A stretch of 36,698 nucleotides of DNA from an uncultured Verrucomicrobiota bacterium (GTDB lineage Bacteria; Verrucomicrobiota; Verrucomicrobiia; Verrucomicrobiales; Akkermansiaceae), in assembly GCA_913063525.1 (NCBI GenBank), contig CAJXYV010000010.1, forward strand, positions 1-36,698, read 5' to 3'. The notes below the pieces were generated by a model. The model was not told the DNA's origin. It made no database searches and worked only from the letters and a program-made list of their open reading frames with translations. Positions within the stretch are counted from its first letter, which is position 1, and every line of letters starts with the position of its first letter. The position numbers and the translations under genes are program-made. Positions 27,561 to 36,643 of this stretch are shown here, in pieces.

Positions 27561-30500
27561 TCAGTAGTTTTGCAGTAGGGTTGCCGCTTCTTCGAGCTTC
27601 CCTTGTGGGCTGACGGATTGCAGGCGGGGAAAGCGGCGACCTTCCAAGAGAATATAGTCACCGTTGCGGTGGAGCATCAGCCGCTGTCCTTGGATCTCGA
27701 CCGAGGCAATGCCTTCTGTCGCGGCGAGCGCTTTGATCCGGGTGATTTGGATGAGTCTCGCCGCCGCGTCGGGGATTCTGCCGAAGCGGTCGCGCCATGA
27801 TTTTTCGAGCGCGGTGAGTGCTTTTTCCGTGCCAGCCTCGGAGATTTCACGGTAGGCGGTGATGCGGACCTTGGTTTCTTCCAGCCACGACGAGGGCAAA
27901 TACGCAGGAAGCACGAGCTTGGGATCTTCGCGAGAGTAGGCGGTTTCGCTAAATGCGATGAAGTCTGCCTTGAAACTCGTCTCGCCGCGCGGGGCATCCT
28001 TGCGACCTTTCAGGCGGTCGACCGATTGGCGCAGCAACTGGCAATACAGCTCAAAGCCGATCTGTGAGATGTGGCCCGATTGTTTGGTGCCGAGCAGATT
28101 GCCCGCGCCGCGGATTTCCAGATCCTTCATCGCGATCTTGAAACCCGAACCCAGCGCGGTGTATTCCTTGATCGCGTTGATGCGTTTGCGCGCGTCGCCG
28201 ACCGTCATCATGTCGCGCGGCAGCAGCAGGATGGCGTAGGCTTTTTCGCCCGCACGGCCGACTCGACCGCGGAGCTGATAGAGATCCGCCAGGCCGAAGC
28301 GGTCGGCGCGGTCGATCAGGATGGTGTTAGCGTTAGGAATGTCGATGCCGGTCTCGATGATGGTGGTGGCTAACAAGACATCGGCTTCGCCTTTGACGAA
28401 GGCGTGCATGACCACTTCCAGATCATCCTTGTCCATTTGCCCGTGGCCGATGATGACCCGCGCTTCGGGCACCAGTTCGCGGATTTTGGATGCCATCATG
28501 TCGATGGTCTTGACCCGGTTGTGGAGGAAAAAGACCTGCCCGCCGCGCTTCATTTCTCGGCGGATCGCGTCGCGGATCACCCGCTCGTCGTAGGCGCAAA
28601 CGGTGGTGGCGACGGGAACGCGGTTGGGCGGCGGGGTGTCGATCGTCGACATGTCGCGCGCGCCCATCAGCGCCATGTAGAGTGTGCGCGGGATCGGCGT
28701 GGCCGAAAGGGTTAGCACGTCGACCTGGCGGAAGAGTTGTTTGAACTTCTCCTTGTGGGCGACGCCGAAACGCTGTTCTTCATCGACCACCACCAGCCCG
28801 AGATCCTTGAATTTCACATCGCCGGAAACCAAGCGGTGCGTGCCAATGACCAAGTCCACCGAGCCGTCGGCGAGGCCAGCGAGCGTCTCGCGCACTTCGG
28901 CCGCGCTGCGGAAGCGGTTGAGCAATTCGATGCGGATCGGGTAGTCCGACATCCGCTCGCGAAAGGTCCGCCAGTGCTGCTCTGCGAGAACGGTGGTCGG
29001 CACGAGGATCGCGACCTGTTTGCCGCTGGTGATCGCCTTGAACGCACCGCGGATCGCGACTTCGGTTTTGCCAAAGCCGACGTCGCCGCAGATCAGCCGG
29101 TCCATCGGCCGCGGCGACTCGAGGTCGAGTTTGGTCTCGTCGATCGCGCGGCGCTGGTCGGTCGTTTCGGTGTAGTGAAAGGAGCGCTCGAATTCCCACA
29201 TCCAGCGCGAATCCGGCGGGTGGGCGAATCCTTCTTCCGACTGGCGCTCGGCCTGCACCCGCAGCAGTTGCGCCGCGTAGTCGAGGATCGATTTTTCCGC
29301 CGCCTTGCGCGCGGTTTTCCACGCGCTGCCGCCGAGTTTGTTGAGCTCCGGGGTCTTGCCGCCGAGTCCGACGTATTTCCCAACCAAGTGCGCCTGCTCC
29401 AACGGCACGCCTAACAACGCGCCGTCGCGGTATTCTAACACTAGCTCGTCGCCTTCGTCGCCCTGCTCGATGCCGCGGAATCGGCCGATGCCGTACTCGT
29501 AGTGCACGACCAGATCGCCCTCTTCCATCTCGTCGATGGTGGCACGGGCGCGCGCGCTGCGGGCCTTTTCCAGCAGCGAGCGGCGCGGTCCGCCCGGCGT
29601 GCGGTAGCGGCCGAAAAGCTCGGAGGACGACAGCACCGCCAGCTTGGAAACCGGCACGGTGAAACCCGCTAACAATTCGCCGCGGATCGGGATCACCCCC
29701 AGATCGCGCTCCAGATCCTTGCCCGCCAACTCGGCGAAGCGCTCCTCTTCGCCCTTGTTGCCAAAGACCATCGCGATGTCCCAATCGTCGCGTTGCCACT
29801 CGTTGAGCTGGCGGAAAAAGTTCTCGCGCCGCGTTTCCTCTAACACGAAGTCGCCCGCCTCAAAAGTGCCCAAGGGGCTGCCAAAACAGGCGAGCGTAAA
29901 ATCCTCTTCGCTGTTATACTCGGCCGCTCCTTCGAGGATGCGCACGTCGGGTTTTTCAATCTCCGCGCCGAAGGAGATGATTAAATCGTTTTTGCGGCGG
30001 TAGTCGGCGACGGTGGCCTCCGACGATGGCTCGGCTAACAGCAAATCCGCTTCGAGCAGTTTTTGGGTCGATGCCTGCGAATCGAGGTCGAACTCGCGGA
30101 TCGATTCCAGATCGGTGTCGAAAAATTCCAGCCGCAGCGGTTTCGCTGCCTGCCAGGCAAACAGGTCGAGAATCCCGCCGCGCACCGCAAATTGACCGCG
30201 CCCCATCACCGTCGGCACCCGTTCGTAGCCGTGATCGGTTAGCGATTGGGCGAGCTCGCCGGGATCCAGCGCCTTTCCGGGTTTGAGCGGAGTGCGGCTG
30301 GCGCGCAGCGCCTTGGGGGAGGGGGCCTTGCCGGCAAAGGCATCGCTGCCGCAGATGATCGCGCAACTTTCGGAACGGGCCAGAATCTCTAACACCGCAA
30401 ACCACTCCGCCGCCGACTCCGGGTCGGCGATCGTGCCGTCGCCCGTTTCGACGGGTCCTTCAGGTAGAATGAGGCCGGTGATGCCCCATAGCTCCAGTTC

Positions 30501-30728
30501 GGCGGCCAGCCGCTCGCGGTGGCGGGGGAGATCGCAGACCAGCCAAAGCCGCGTCTTTTTGCGGTCCTTGGCCGCGAGGCAAACCATCGCCGCGAGGAAT
30601 GCGTGCGATGCTTCGGCCGACTGATCGAGCACGACCTCGCTCTCACCATTGGCCAATGGGGCCAGGCGCGCTGCGAATTCGGGCTGGGTCACGGCGGCGC
30701 GGAGCCAGCCGTGAGTGCGATCGTCCAT
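27561..30728 (-). CDS. mfd: Transcription-repair coupling factor Mfd
   Basis: A 1055-residue ATP-dependent translocase that removes RNA polymerase stalled at DNA damage and recruits UvrA. Order: UvrB-like N-terminal region (about 1-330), CarD-like RNA-polymerase interaction domain (about 400-470, GDLVVHYEYGIGRF), RecG-like motor with Walker A GDVGFGKTE near 550, DEEQ Walker B near 645, LSATPIPRTL, and QLRGRVGR motif VI, then the TRCF domain. It is a little shorter than typical Mfd (about 1150), mainly in the N-terminal part. Start at ATG 30728; a GTG nine bases upstream is in frame. It converges with the giant lyase gene (35 bp apart) and diverges from the P-II gene. Confidence 0.97.
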   Translation of the reverse strand: MDDRTHGWLRAAVTQPEFAARLAPLANGESEVVLDQSAEASHAFLAAMVCLAAKDRKKTRLWLVCDLPRHRERLAAELELWGITGLILPEGPVETGDGTIADPESAAEWFAVLEILARSESCAIICGSDAFAGKAPSPKALRASRTPLKPGKALDPGELAQSLTDHGYERVPTVMGRGQFAVRGGILDLFAWQAAKPLRLEFFDTDLESIREFDLDSQASTQKLLEADLLLAEPSSEATVADYRRKNDLIISFGAEIEKPDVRILEGAAEYNSEEDFTLACFGSPLGTFEAGDFVLEETRRENFFRQLNEWQRDDWDIAMVFGNKGEEERFAELAGKDLERDLGVIPIRGELLAGFTVPVSKLAVLSSSELFGRYRTPGGPRRSLLEKARSARARATIDEMEEGDLVVHYEYGIGRFRGIEQGDEGDELVLEYRDGALLGVPLEQAHLVGKYVGLGGKTPELNKLGGSAWKTARKAAEKSILDYAAQLLRVQAERQSEEGFAHPPDSRWMWEFERSFHYTETTDQRRAIDETKLDLESPRPMDRLICGDVGFGKTEVAIRGAFKAITSGKQVAILVPTTVLAEQHWRTFRERMSDYPIRIELLNRFRSAAEVRETLAGLADGSVDLVIGTHRLVSGDVKFKDLGLVVVDEEQRFGVAHKEKFKQLFRQVDVLTLSATPIPRTLYMALMGARDMSTIDTPPPNRVPVATTVCAYDERVIRDAIRREMKRGGQVFFLHNRVKTIDMMASKIRELVPEARVIIGHGQMDKDDLEVVMHAFVKGEADVLLATTIIETGIDIPNANTILIDRADRFGLADLYQLRGRVGRAGEKAYAILLLPRDMMTVGDARKRINAIKEYTALGSGFKIAMKDLEIRGAGNLLGTKQSGHISQIGFELYCQLLRQSVDRLKGRKDAPRGETSFKADFIAFSETAYSREDPKLVLPAYLPSSWLEETKVRITAYREISEAGTEKALTALEKSWRDRFGRIPDAAARLIQITRIKALAATEGIASVEIQGQRLMLHRNGDYILLEGRRFPRLQSVSPQGKLEEAATLLQNY

Positions 30729-30900
30729 GGGCGGCACATCGCAGCGTTAAGGCGGAAATCGCATTCCCGCAAGTGGGATCGCGCCGGGCAACGCGGGCGG
30801 CTGCCGAATTTCATCGCCTTTCGCCGTTTTTTACTCTCGTCAGCAGTCCACATGCTGGTTAGACTGTCGGCAGCTAAAAATAATCTGAGGGGTGTGCAAG

Positions 30901-30917
30901 TTGGCACGCTCTTTGCT
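30901..30917 (+). promoter_or_regulatory. Sigma-54 (RpoN) promoter of the P-II gene
   Basis: TTGGCACG-CTCT-TTGCT matches the -24/-12 consensus (TGGCACG-N4-TTGCW) without a mismatch. The GC of the -12 box at 30915-30916 predicts a transcription start near 30928, leaving a leader of about 17 bases before ATG 30945. Sigma-54 control fits nitrogen regulation of P-II genes. An enhancer-binding activator would be needed; its site is not evident. Confidence 0.85.
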
Positions 30918-30920
30918 TAA

Positions 30921-31292
<372 letters not shown>

Positions 31293-31322
31293 TCGGGTTT
31301 CCGGTAAATTTCCAATTAACCT

Positions 31323-31358
31323 ACCAATGGTCTTCTTCGCGAGGGCCATTGGTTTTTT
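31323..31358 (+). terminator. Rho-independent terminator of the P-II gene
   Basis: A 10-bp stem (31323-31332 with 31344-31353, one G-U pair) is followed by a run of six T (31353-31358). It lies 30 bases past the P-II stop codon. Confidence 0.88.
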
Positions 31359-31400
31359 GTTGCGTTGAGGCAGGCCGCGTTTGTCCGGTGGACGCGTTGC

Positions 31401-32897
31401 CTAGCGGCCGGCGGATCTCCAGTCCTGATAGGCAGCGCCGAGGAAATGGAGCACATCGCTGGCGGCCAGCGAATCCTCGGACAAGTGCGGCTCGCTCAGT
31501 GCGATTTCCGCGCTGCGGCCACAGAGCCACGCGCCGAGGGCGGCGGCTTCGACCGGCGAATCGCCGATCGCGACGCGGGCGGCGATGACTCCCGTGAGCA
31601 CATCGCCCTGCCCACCACTGGCCATCGCCGGGCTGCCGGTGGCGTTGCTCCAGAGCGTCTGGCCGCGGCGGGTGACCAGCGTGCGGCTACCTTTTAATAG
31701 CAGAGTGGCGGGAACCCGATCGGTGAACTGGCGCGCCGTATCCTCGCGGGGGAGGCCTGCGAGATCGGGGGCCAGCCTCGCAAACTCGCCGGGATGCGGC
31801 GTCAGCAGATGACTTTCCCCGAGAATTCCGGTTTTCCCGGATCGCGCGATGAGGTTGAGCGCATCCGCGTCGACCACCGTGGGGGCGGGGGACTGGGCGA
31901 TTAGATCGAGCAATCCCTCGGCGGCGGAGCCGGTCATTTCGCCCAGCCCGCAGCCGACGGCGAGGGCGTCGAACTGAAATTCTAACAATTCCCGGGGATC
32001 GTTGAATCCGCGGACGATGATTTCCGGCGGGCACTTGGCAGAGACCACGGCGCGGGCATCGTTCGGGACAAATAAGGTGACCAGCCCGCCACCGCCGCGG
32101 AGCGCGCCTGCCGCAGCCAGTGCGGCGGCTCCGGTGTATGCCTGCGACCCTGCCAGGATGGCGATCCGCCCGGCCATGCCTTTGTGGAAATTAAACGGGC
32201 GCGGCTGCTTCCCGCAGTGAAGCGCGAGCGGGGAAATCAGTTCGCAGCTGCCGATGCGGGTGCTCGTCAGGGCATCCACCGGCACGACTGCCAGTGCGCC
32301 GGTGGCCGCTGCAGCGTGGCTGTGGAGCAGCCCGCGCTTCGCATTGCCGATCATGAAAGTGATGTCTGCGGTCACGGTGTCCGGTAAAATCTCGCCCGAG
32401 TCGGCACCGATGCCAGAGGGTAAATCCACCGCCGCCACGCGGGCGCCGGCATCGCGCCGCAGGTCTGCCATTTCATGGGCCAGTGGGATCAGCGGCCCGC
32501 GCAGCGGCCCCGCGGCGCCGCTGCCGAGCAGTCCGTCTAGCAGGACTAACGGCTGCCTGCAGTCGCGCCACGGCACGCTGCCTTCCCACGGTGCGGGGCT
32601 GCCGAGCTCAGCCCATTTTCTAACGGTTAGCTCGGCGCAGGTCTCCATCCGGTAGGCAGTGCGGATGGAAATTTCCCAGCCGAAACGGTCGCGCAGGATG
32701 CGAAGCGCCACCAGCGTATCGGCCGCATTGTGGCCTTTCCCTAGATAGCCCACCGCGCTGCCGGGCCGCGGGAAATGGCGCCCGATCGCCAGCCCTAACC
32801 TTTCACCCGCAGCGTCGATCAGCCCCTCTTCCGTCCAGCCGCGCGCCATGGCGGCGGCTTCCATCGAAATCGTTTCGGCGAGGGTCACGGCGGCCAT
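31401..32897 (-). CDS. nnr: Bifunctional NAD(P)H-hydrate epimerase / ADP-dependent dehydratase
   Basis: A cytoplasmic metabolite-repair enzyme of 498 residues that converts hydrated NAD(P)H back to NAD(P)H. The N-terminal YjeF domain (about 1-210) epimerises the hydrate; its usual G-N-N-G-G-D loop reads G-K-G-H-N-A-A-D here, so Asp is kept but the glycines are not. AVDLPSGI is typical. The C-terminal ribokinase-like dehydratase (about 215-498) has AGSQAYTGAA, VVDADALN, LTPHPGEF and S-G-G-Q-G-D-V-L-T-G with the catalytic Asp near 430. Probably co-transcribed with the amidase gene, which ends 9 bp away. Confidence 0.93.
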   Translation of the reverse strand: MAAVTLAETISMEAAAMARGWTEEGLIDAAGERLGLAIGRHFPRPGSAVGYLGKGHNAADTLVALRILRDRFGWEISIRTAYRMETCAELTVRKWAELGSPAPWEGSVPWRDCRQPLVLLDGLLGSGAAGPLRGPLIPLAHEMADLRRDAGARVAAVDLPSGIGADSGEILPDTVTADITFMIGNAKRGLLHSHAAAATGALAVVPVDALTSTRIGSCELISPLALHCGKQPRPFNFHKGMAGRIAILAGSQAYTGAAALAAAGALRGGGGLVTLFVPNDARAVVSAKCPPEIIVRGFNDPRELLEFQFDALAVGCGLGEMTGSAAEGLLDLIAQSPAPTVVDADALNLIARSGKTGILGESHLLTPHPGEFARLAPDLAGLPREDTARQFTDRVPATLLLKGSRTLVTRRGQTLWSNATGSPAMASGGQGDVLTGVIAARVAIGDSPVEAAALGAWLCGRSAEIALSEPHLSEDSLAASDVLHFLGAAYQDWRSAGR

Positions 32898-32906
32898 GAC
32901 CGCACT

Positions 32907-33542
32907 CTAGCGGGCGTAGGCCAGTCGTGCGATAGGAAACGCACTCGAACTGCGGTAGCTCTGGATCCCATCCACCACCCCCTGCGCGATGGTGTCGCGG
33001 AACCAGCCTGACTTCATGCGATTGCGCTCGGACTCATTGCTGACGAAGCCGCCCTCGACGAGGATCGCCGGCAGTGTCGAATTACGGATCACGTAGTAGC
33101 GGGCGTACTTCGCGCAGCGGTCCACCGTGTGGGTGCGCTGGATCAGGCTGCTGTGCACGCATTGCGCCAGGCGCTTGCCCTCTTCGCTGTAGTAAAAAGT
33201 TTCCAGACCGCTGACTTCTGGCTTCCACGTATAGTTGTAGTGGAGGCTCACGAAGATCGCGTTGTCATTGCGGTTGCCGGCGGTCACGCGCTGCGGCAGC
33301 GAAATGAAGCAATCGCTGCGGCGGGTCATCACCGTCTTGTATCCCAGACGTTGCAATTTGCTTTCCAGGCGCACGGCCGTGTCCAGCGCCAGGTGCTTTT
33401 CATAAACTTTCCCCCATTGCCCGCCGCTGTCATGCCCGCCGTGGCCGGCATCGATCACCACCGTCCCAAAGTTCGCCGCTTCCAATAAACTGCCGCATGC
33501 CGCGATGGCTAGCAGGGCGATAACGTGGGCAATGGCTTTCAT
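32907..33542 (-). CDS. N-acetylmuramoyl-L-alanine amidase (Amidase_3)
   Basis: A cell-envelope zinc amidase of 211 residues that cuts the amide between muramic acid and the stem peptide. Zinc and catalytic residues: DAGHGG (His34), Y-E-K-H (Glu48), V-S-L-H-Y-N (His101) and L-V-E-G-G-F (Glu163). The N-terminus is a short signal with a lipobox-like I-A-A-C (Cys16), so it may be a lipoprotein. Single catalytic domain with no SPOR or LysM, and shorter than the AMIN-containing AmiC type. Likely in cell separation or peptidoglycan recycling. Only 9 bp separate its end from the nnr start codon. Confidence 0.93.
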   Translation of the reverse strand: MKAIAHVIALLAIAACGSLLEAANFGTVVIDAGHGGHDSGGQWGKVYEKHLALDTAVRLESKLQRLGYKTVMTRRSDCFISLPQRVTAGNRNDNAIFVSLHYNYTWKPEVSGLETFYYSEEGKRLAQCVHSSLIQRTHTVDRCAKYARYYVIRNSTLPAILVEGGFVSNESERNRMKSGWFRDTIAQGVVDGIQSYRSSSAFPIARLAYAR

Positions 33543-33634
33543 CTGGGCAGATCGCTACGAACGATAATAAGGAAATGTTGATTTTCTAAAAAAATGTAAA
33601 GCCTATTCTCCCGGATTTTTAAAATTTTACGCGG

Positions 33635-34504
33635 TCAGTAAACCATCGCCGGCCGGTCCGAGAGCTTGTGGATCTTTGCACGGGCCTCGGCCGCAGCCTT
33701 CGGGTCGTAGGGGATGCTGTTGGCCACGCTGACGTTGCCATCCGCAGCGGTCATCAGCTGCGGATCTCCCTGCGGGCCGCGCTGGTGGATCTGGCGGTTC
33801 ACCAGCTTGCCGTCCGTATCGATCTGGCAGTGGACCCACATCGTCGGCGTGGCCAGAAACATCAGGTTCAGTCGTTGTCCGCGGTCGATGGTGACCAGCG
33901 GCTTGCGCAGCAGCAACACATCGCCCAGCAAGAAAGTCCGCACGTTTTGGCCAGTCCGGTCGTCTTTGATCTGCGCGTAGATCTGGGTTTTCTGGTCGCC
34001 GCTGAATGTCAGCACGCGGAACTCGCGCGTCTGCCCGGGCCGGCCGGCGACCCCCACCTTCTGCGACCAATACAGCACACCCGGACTCTGGTTGAATAAA
34101 ACGCGGTTCGTCGACGAACCCTCCAGCCGGTTGCCCGGCATGTGGACGATGGCCGTCACCGAAAAATTGCCCGGCTCGCTCAGCTGGAAGTACTGGGCCA
34201 GGTCCACCTCGCGCGCCATCGTTTCCCCTGCCCGCAGCGTCATCCTGCCAAAGTTGGCATTGCCCCGCGGCGTGGCAGATTCGCCATTGCGGTCGTTCAT
34301 CATAAAGTCCAGCCACGGCGTGCGGCCGTCGCTGGCGAAGGTCAGTTCCTGGCCCGCGTGGTTGGTGATCGTCACCACCGCCGTCACCGGCTCGCCCGCC
34401 ACGTACTGGCTTTTGGAAAGCTTCAGAGAAGTGCTGAGCTGGCCATTTGCCAAGCCCACCAGCGCCAAAGCCAGAGAAAGAATGCAGCTATTCCGGAATG
34501 TCAT
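33635..34504 (-). CDS. Exported protein of unknown function, beta-sandwich N-terminus
   Basis: I do not recognise the family. 289 residues begin with a clear signal peptide (about 1-21, ending A-N-G). Residues 25-125 look like an immunoglobulin-type beta-sandwich (KSQYVAGEPVTAVVTITN, F-S-V-T-A-I-V-H-M-P-G). The middle is basic and rich in Val and Leu, with FLLGDVLLLRKPLVTIDRG; the second half (M-W-V-H-C-Q-I-D) has no transmembrane helix. No catalytic motif is apparent. It has its own spacing (92 bp to the amidase gene, 61 bp to the next gene) and high GC like its neighbours, so it is probably resident. Confidence 0.75.
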   Translation of the reverse strand: MTFRNSCILSLALALVGLANGQLSTSLKLSKSQYVAGEPVTAVVTITNHAGQELTFASDGRTPWLDFMMNDRNGESATPRGNANFGRMTLRAGETMAREVDLAQYFQLSEPGNFSVTAIVHMPGNRLEGSSTNRVLFNQSPGVLYWSQKVGVAGRPGQTREFRVLTFSGDQKTQIYAQIKDDRTGQNVRTFLLGDVLLLRKPLVTIDRGQRLNLMFLATPTMWVHCQIDTDGKLVNRQIHQRGPQGDPQLMTAADGNVSVANSIPYDPKAAAEARAKIHKLSDRPAMVY

Positions 34505-34565
34505 TACGCTGAGACGTTAGCCCGCGCCCGAGACCCCGTCAACCTAACGAACCCCTCCGCCCAAA

Positions 34566-34928
34566 TTAAATCCCCTCCGGCTTGGCCTTTCGCGGCCTGC
34601 CGCGGCGCTGTTCGCTTTTCGGAACGTAGCCGAGCGCGCGGTAAAACGGGCTTTCGTAGCCGAATTCCGAGGTCCCCCGCACCGTGTTGGCGATCAATCC
34701 CAGATTCTCTTTGATCTGGTCGTCCTTCTGCTTCCGCTTCAGGATCAGTCCGGAGACTATCGTGCGTGCCGCCGCGATCTGCTCGCGAATCTCGCGGGCC
34801 TCGGCGATGTCGGCCGCCAAATCGTCGATGCTGAACCCGGCGATCTCTGTGTCCGCAGCGTACGCTTTCCAAGCGGTGAGGAAATGCTTGCTGCGGAAAG
34901 TGGTGGGCTTGTTATCCAAGAGAGACAT
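34566..34928 (-). CDS. Small basic protein with AT-hook-like C-terminus
   Basis: A 120-residue protein of unknown family. Residues 35-80 are predicted long helix (D-L-A-A-D-I-A-E-A-R-E-I-R-E-Q, then KRKQKDDQIKENL), which could dimerise. A conserved-looking S-P-F-Y-R-A-L-G-Y-V-P-K-S-E follows, and the C-terminus is Q-R-R-G-R-P-R-K-A-K-P with the R-G-R-P core (Arg109-Pro112) of an AT-hook, a minor-groove DNA-binding motif for AATT-type sites. The gene starts just downstream (on minus) of the AT-rich repeat array. No signal peptide, so cytoplasmic. Function by homology is unknown; DNA binding is inferred from the tail only. Confidence 0.7.
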   Translation of the reverse strand: MSLLDNKPTTFRSKHFLTAWKAYAADTEIAGFSIDDLAADIAEAREIREQIAAARTIVSGLILKRKQKDDQIKENLGLIANTVRGTSEFGYESPFYRALGYVPKSEQRRGRPRKAKPEGI

Positions 34929-35504
34929 GGCGTGATAAGTGGCGGGTTAGAGACAAGAATTGCGGGTCGTCGCGCTCTGGCGACTCTCTTCTCTGCCGCA
35001 ATTCCCACTTTAATTCAAAAGATTTGCACTTTTAATTCAAATTCACCCACCTGTATGGAAATTTAAGCCAGTGAAAATTCCCATACCGGTGGTTCCATGG
35101 GAATTTAAGCCGGTGAAAATTCCCATACAAGTGGTCCAATGGGAATTTAAAGCGGTGAAAATTCCCATACAGGCAGTCTCATGGGAATTTAAAGCGGCAG
35201 CGTAAGGATCCAAAGCGGCGAAAATTCCCATACCAGTGGTGTCATGGGAATCTAAAGTGGCAAAAATTCCCATACCAGTGGCCTCATGGGAATTTAAAGT
35301 GGTGATAATTCCCATATCACTAGCCTCATGGGAATTTAAAGCGGTGAAAAATCCCATACCAGCGGCTCCATGGGAATTTAAACGCGTTGCATTGCCATCC
35401 AAACCGGTTGGATTGCCAATGAAACCGGTTGGATTGCCAATGAAAGCCGCGGCATTCCTCACGCAGGCCGTTTTGTTCGCAACGGCGCTGCCTCGCTTGG
35501 CATC
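34929..35504. other. Intergenic region between prfA and the AT-hook-like gene
   Basis: It contains the 21/42-bp repeat array (about 35005-35442) and no recognisable gene. The stretch 34929-35004 (likely promoter of the AT-hook-like gene on minus) and 35443-35504 show nothing else. Reading frames cross the array on both strands, but they follow the repeat and match nothing I know. Confidence 0.7.
35005..35442. repeat. Array of 21-bp half-units forming 42-bp palindromic repeats
   Basis: ATGGGAATTTA or a close variant recurs at 35055, 35097, 35139, 35181, 35244, 35286, 35328 and 35370; spacing is 42 bp except once 63 (3 x 21). Each unit carries a matching inverted arm AAATTCCCAT about 20 bp later (for example 35139-35148 with 35159-35168), so each 42-bp unit is two 21-bp half-units in opposite orientation. 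Two CACTTTAATTCAAA-like copies at 35005 and 35026 begin the same phase, and two exact 21-bp copies (35401-35421, 35422-35442) end it. The half-units are helically phased and AATT-cored. The function is unknown. Confidence 0.93.
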
Positions 35505-36587
35505 TCAGAGCCCAGCTTCGGCGAGGCGCTCGTCCATTTCGGTCTTCTGGAGCTCGTTGGTGAACTCGGTGAGGTCGCCGGCGACGACGCCGGTGAGGTT
35601 GTGCGAAGTGAAACCGATGCGGTGGTCGGTGATGCGCGACTGCGGAAAGTTGTAAGTGCGGATCTTTTCCGAGCGGTCGCCGGAACCGATCAGCGAGCGG
35701 CGGTGGCTGGAATACGCCTCCTGCTGGTCGCGCAGTTTCTGCTCGTAGAGTTTGGAGCGCAGGATCTGCAGCGCCATTTCCTTGTTCTTGATCTGCGAGC
35801 GGCCGTCTTCGCAGCGGACATAGAGGCCCGTGGGAAGGTGGAAAATCTGCACCGCCGACTCGGTGCGGTTGACGTGCTGGCCACCGGCACCGCCCGCGCG
35901 GCAAACTTCGATCCGCAGGTCTTCGGGCTTTAGCTCGACGTCGACCTCCTCCGCCTCCGGCAGCACCGCCACGGTCACGGTGGACGTGTGGACGCGGCCC
36001 TGGGTCTCCGTCGCCGGCACGCGCTGGACGCGGTGCACCCCCGATTCGTACTTCAAATAGCGGAAAACCTCCTGGCCGGTGACCTTCAGGATCACCTCCT
36101 TAAATCCGCCGACTTCCGACGGGCTGCTCTCCAAATGCTCGCACTTCCAGCCGCGCAGGTCCGCGTAGCGCTGGTACATCCGCATTAACTCGGCAGCAAA
36201 CAGCGATGCCTCGTCGCCGCCAGCCCCGGCGCGGATTTCGATCAGCGCGTCGCGGTCCTCGTTCGGATCCGCCGGCAGCAAGGCGTACTGCAGCTCGCCG
36301 CCGAGCTTGACGATCTCCGCCTCCAGTCCGGGGATTTCCTCCGCCGCCATCGCCGCAAAGTCCGGATCGTCCGACTTCGCCAGCTCCTGGTTGTCCGCCA
36401 GATGGCGCTTCGTCGCTTCGATTTTCTCCCACAGTGCCAGCGTTTGCTTCAGCTTCCCGTGTTCGCGCAGGATCTCCGTCGCGCGCTTCGGGTCGGCAAA
36501 AAGTTCCGGATCACCCACCGCCTCCTCCAGCTCCGAGAAGCGGTCGCGGCGTTTGGCGATGAGCGAAGAATAGTCCATGCCCGCCAT
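35505..36587 (-). CDS. prfA: Peptide chain release factor 1
   Basis: A cytoplasmic class I release factor of 360 residues recognising UAA and UAG. G-A-G-G-Q-H-V-N carries the universal GGQ that triggers peptidyl-tRNA hydrolysis. P-A-T-E-T fits the P-x-T anticodon-like tripeptide of RF1 rather than the S-P-F of RF2. The N-terminal helical domain and I-R-A-G-A-G-G-D-E-A are typical, and the protein ends D-E-R-L-A-E-A-G-L. ATG at 36587 chosen; an ATG nine bases further on (36578) is also possible. No prmC methyltransferase gene is adjacent in the window. Confidence 0.97.
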   Translation of the reverse strand: MAGMDYSSLIAKRRDRFSELEEAVGDPELFADPKRATEILREHGKLKQTLALWEKIEATKRHLADNQELAKSDDPDFAAMAAEEIPGLEAEIVKLGGELQYALLPADPNEDRDALIEIRAGAGGDEASLFAAELMRMYQRYADLRGWKCEHLESSPSEVGGFKEVILKVTGQEVFRYLKYESGVHRVQRVPATETQGRVHTSTVTVAVLPEAEEVDVELKPEDLRIEVCRAGGAGGQHVNRTESAVQIFHLPTGLYVRCEDGRSQIKNKEMALQILRSKLYEQKLRDQQEAYSSHRRSLIGSGDRSEKIRTYNFPQSRITDHRIGFTSHNLTGVVAGDLTEFTNELQKTEMDERLAEAGL

Positions 36588-36643
36588 CAAACCCCGAAAC
36601 CCCCAAAACGGAAATCCCGAAATCGCACAAGCAGGCGAAAAAG

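Noticed and set aside
28780-29799. 339-residue reading frame on minus inside mfd
   Set aside because: It is an out-of-frame Arg/Gly-rich frame in a high-GC gene; mfd covers the whole region with recognisable motifs.
35055-35442. CRISPR array or series of terminators
   Set aside because: Spacing is 42 bp with both parts repeated, so there are no unique spacers; the stems lack T-runs.
35043-35462. 139-residue minus-strand protein made of 14-residue repeats
   Set aside because: It follows the DNA repeat exactly and matches no family I know; the opposite strand is also largely open.
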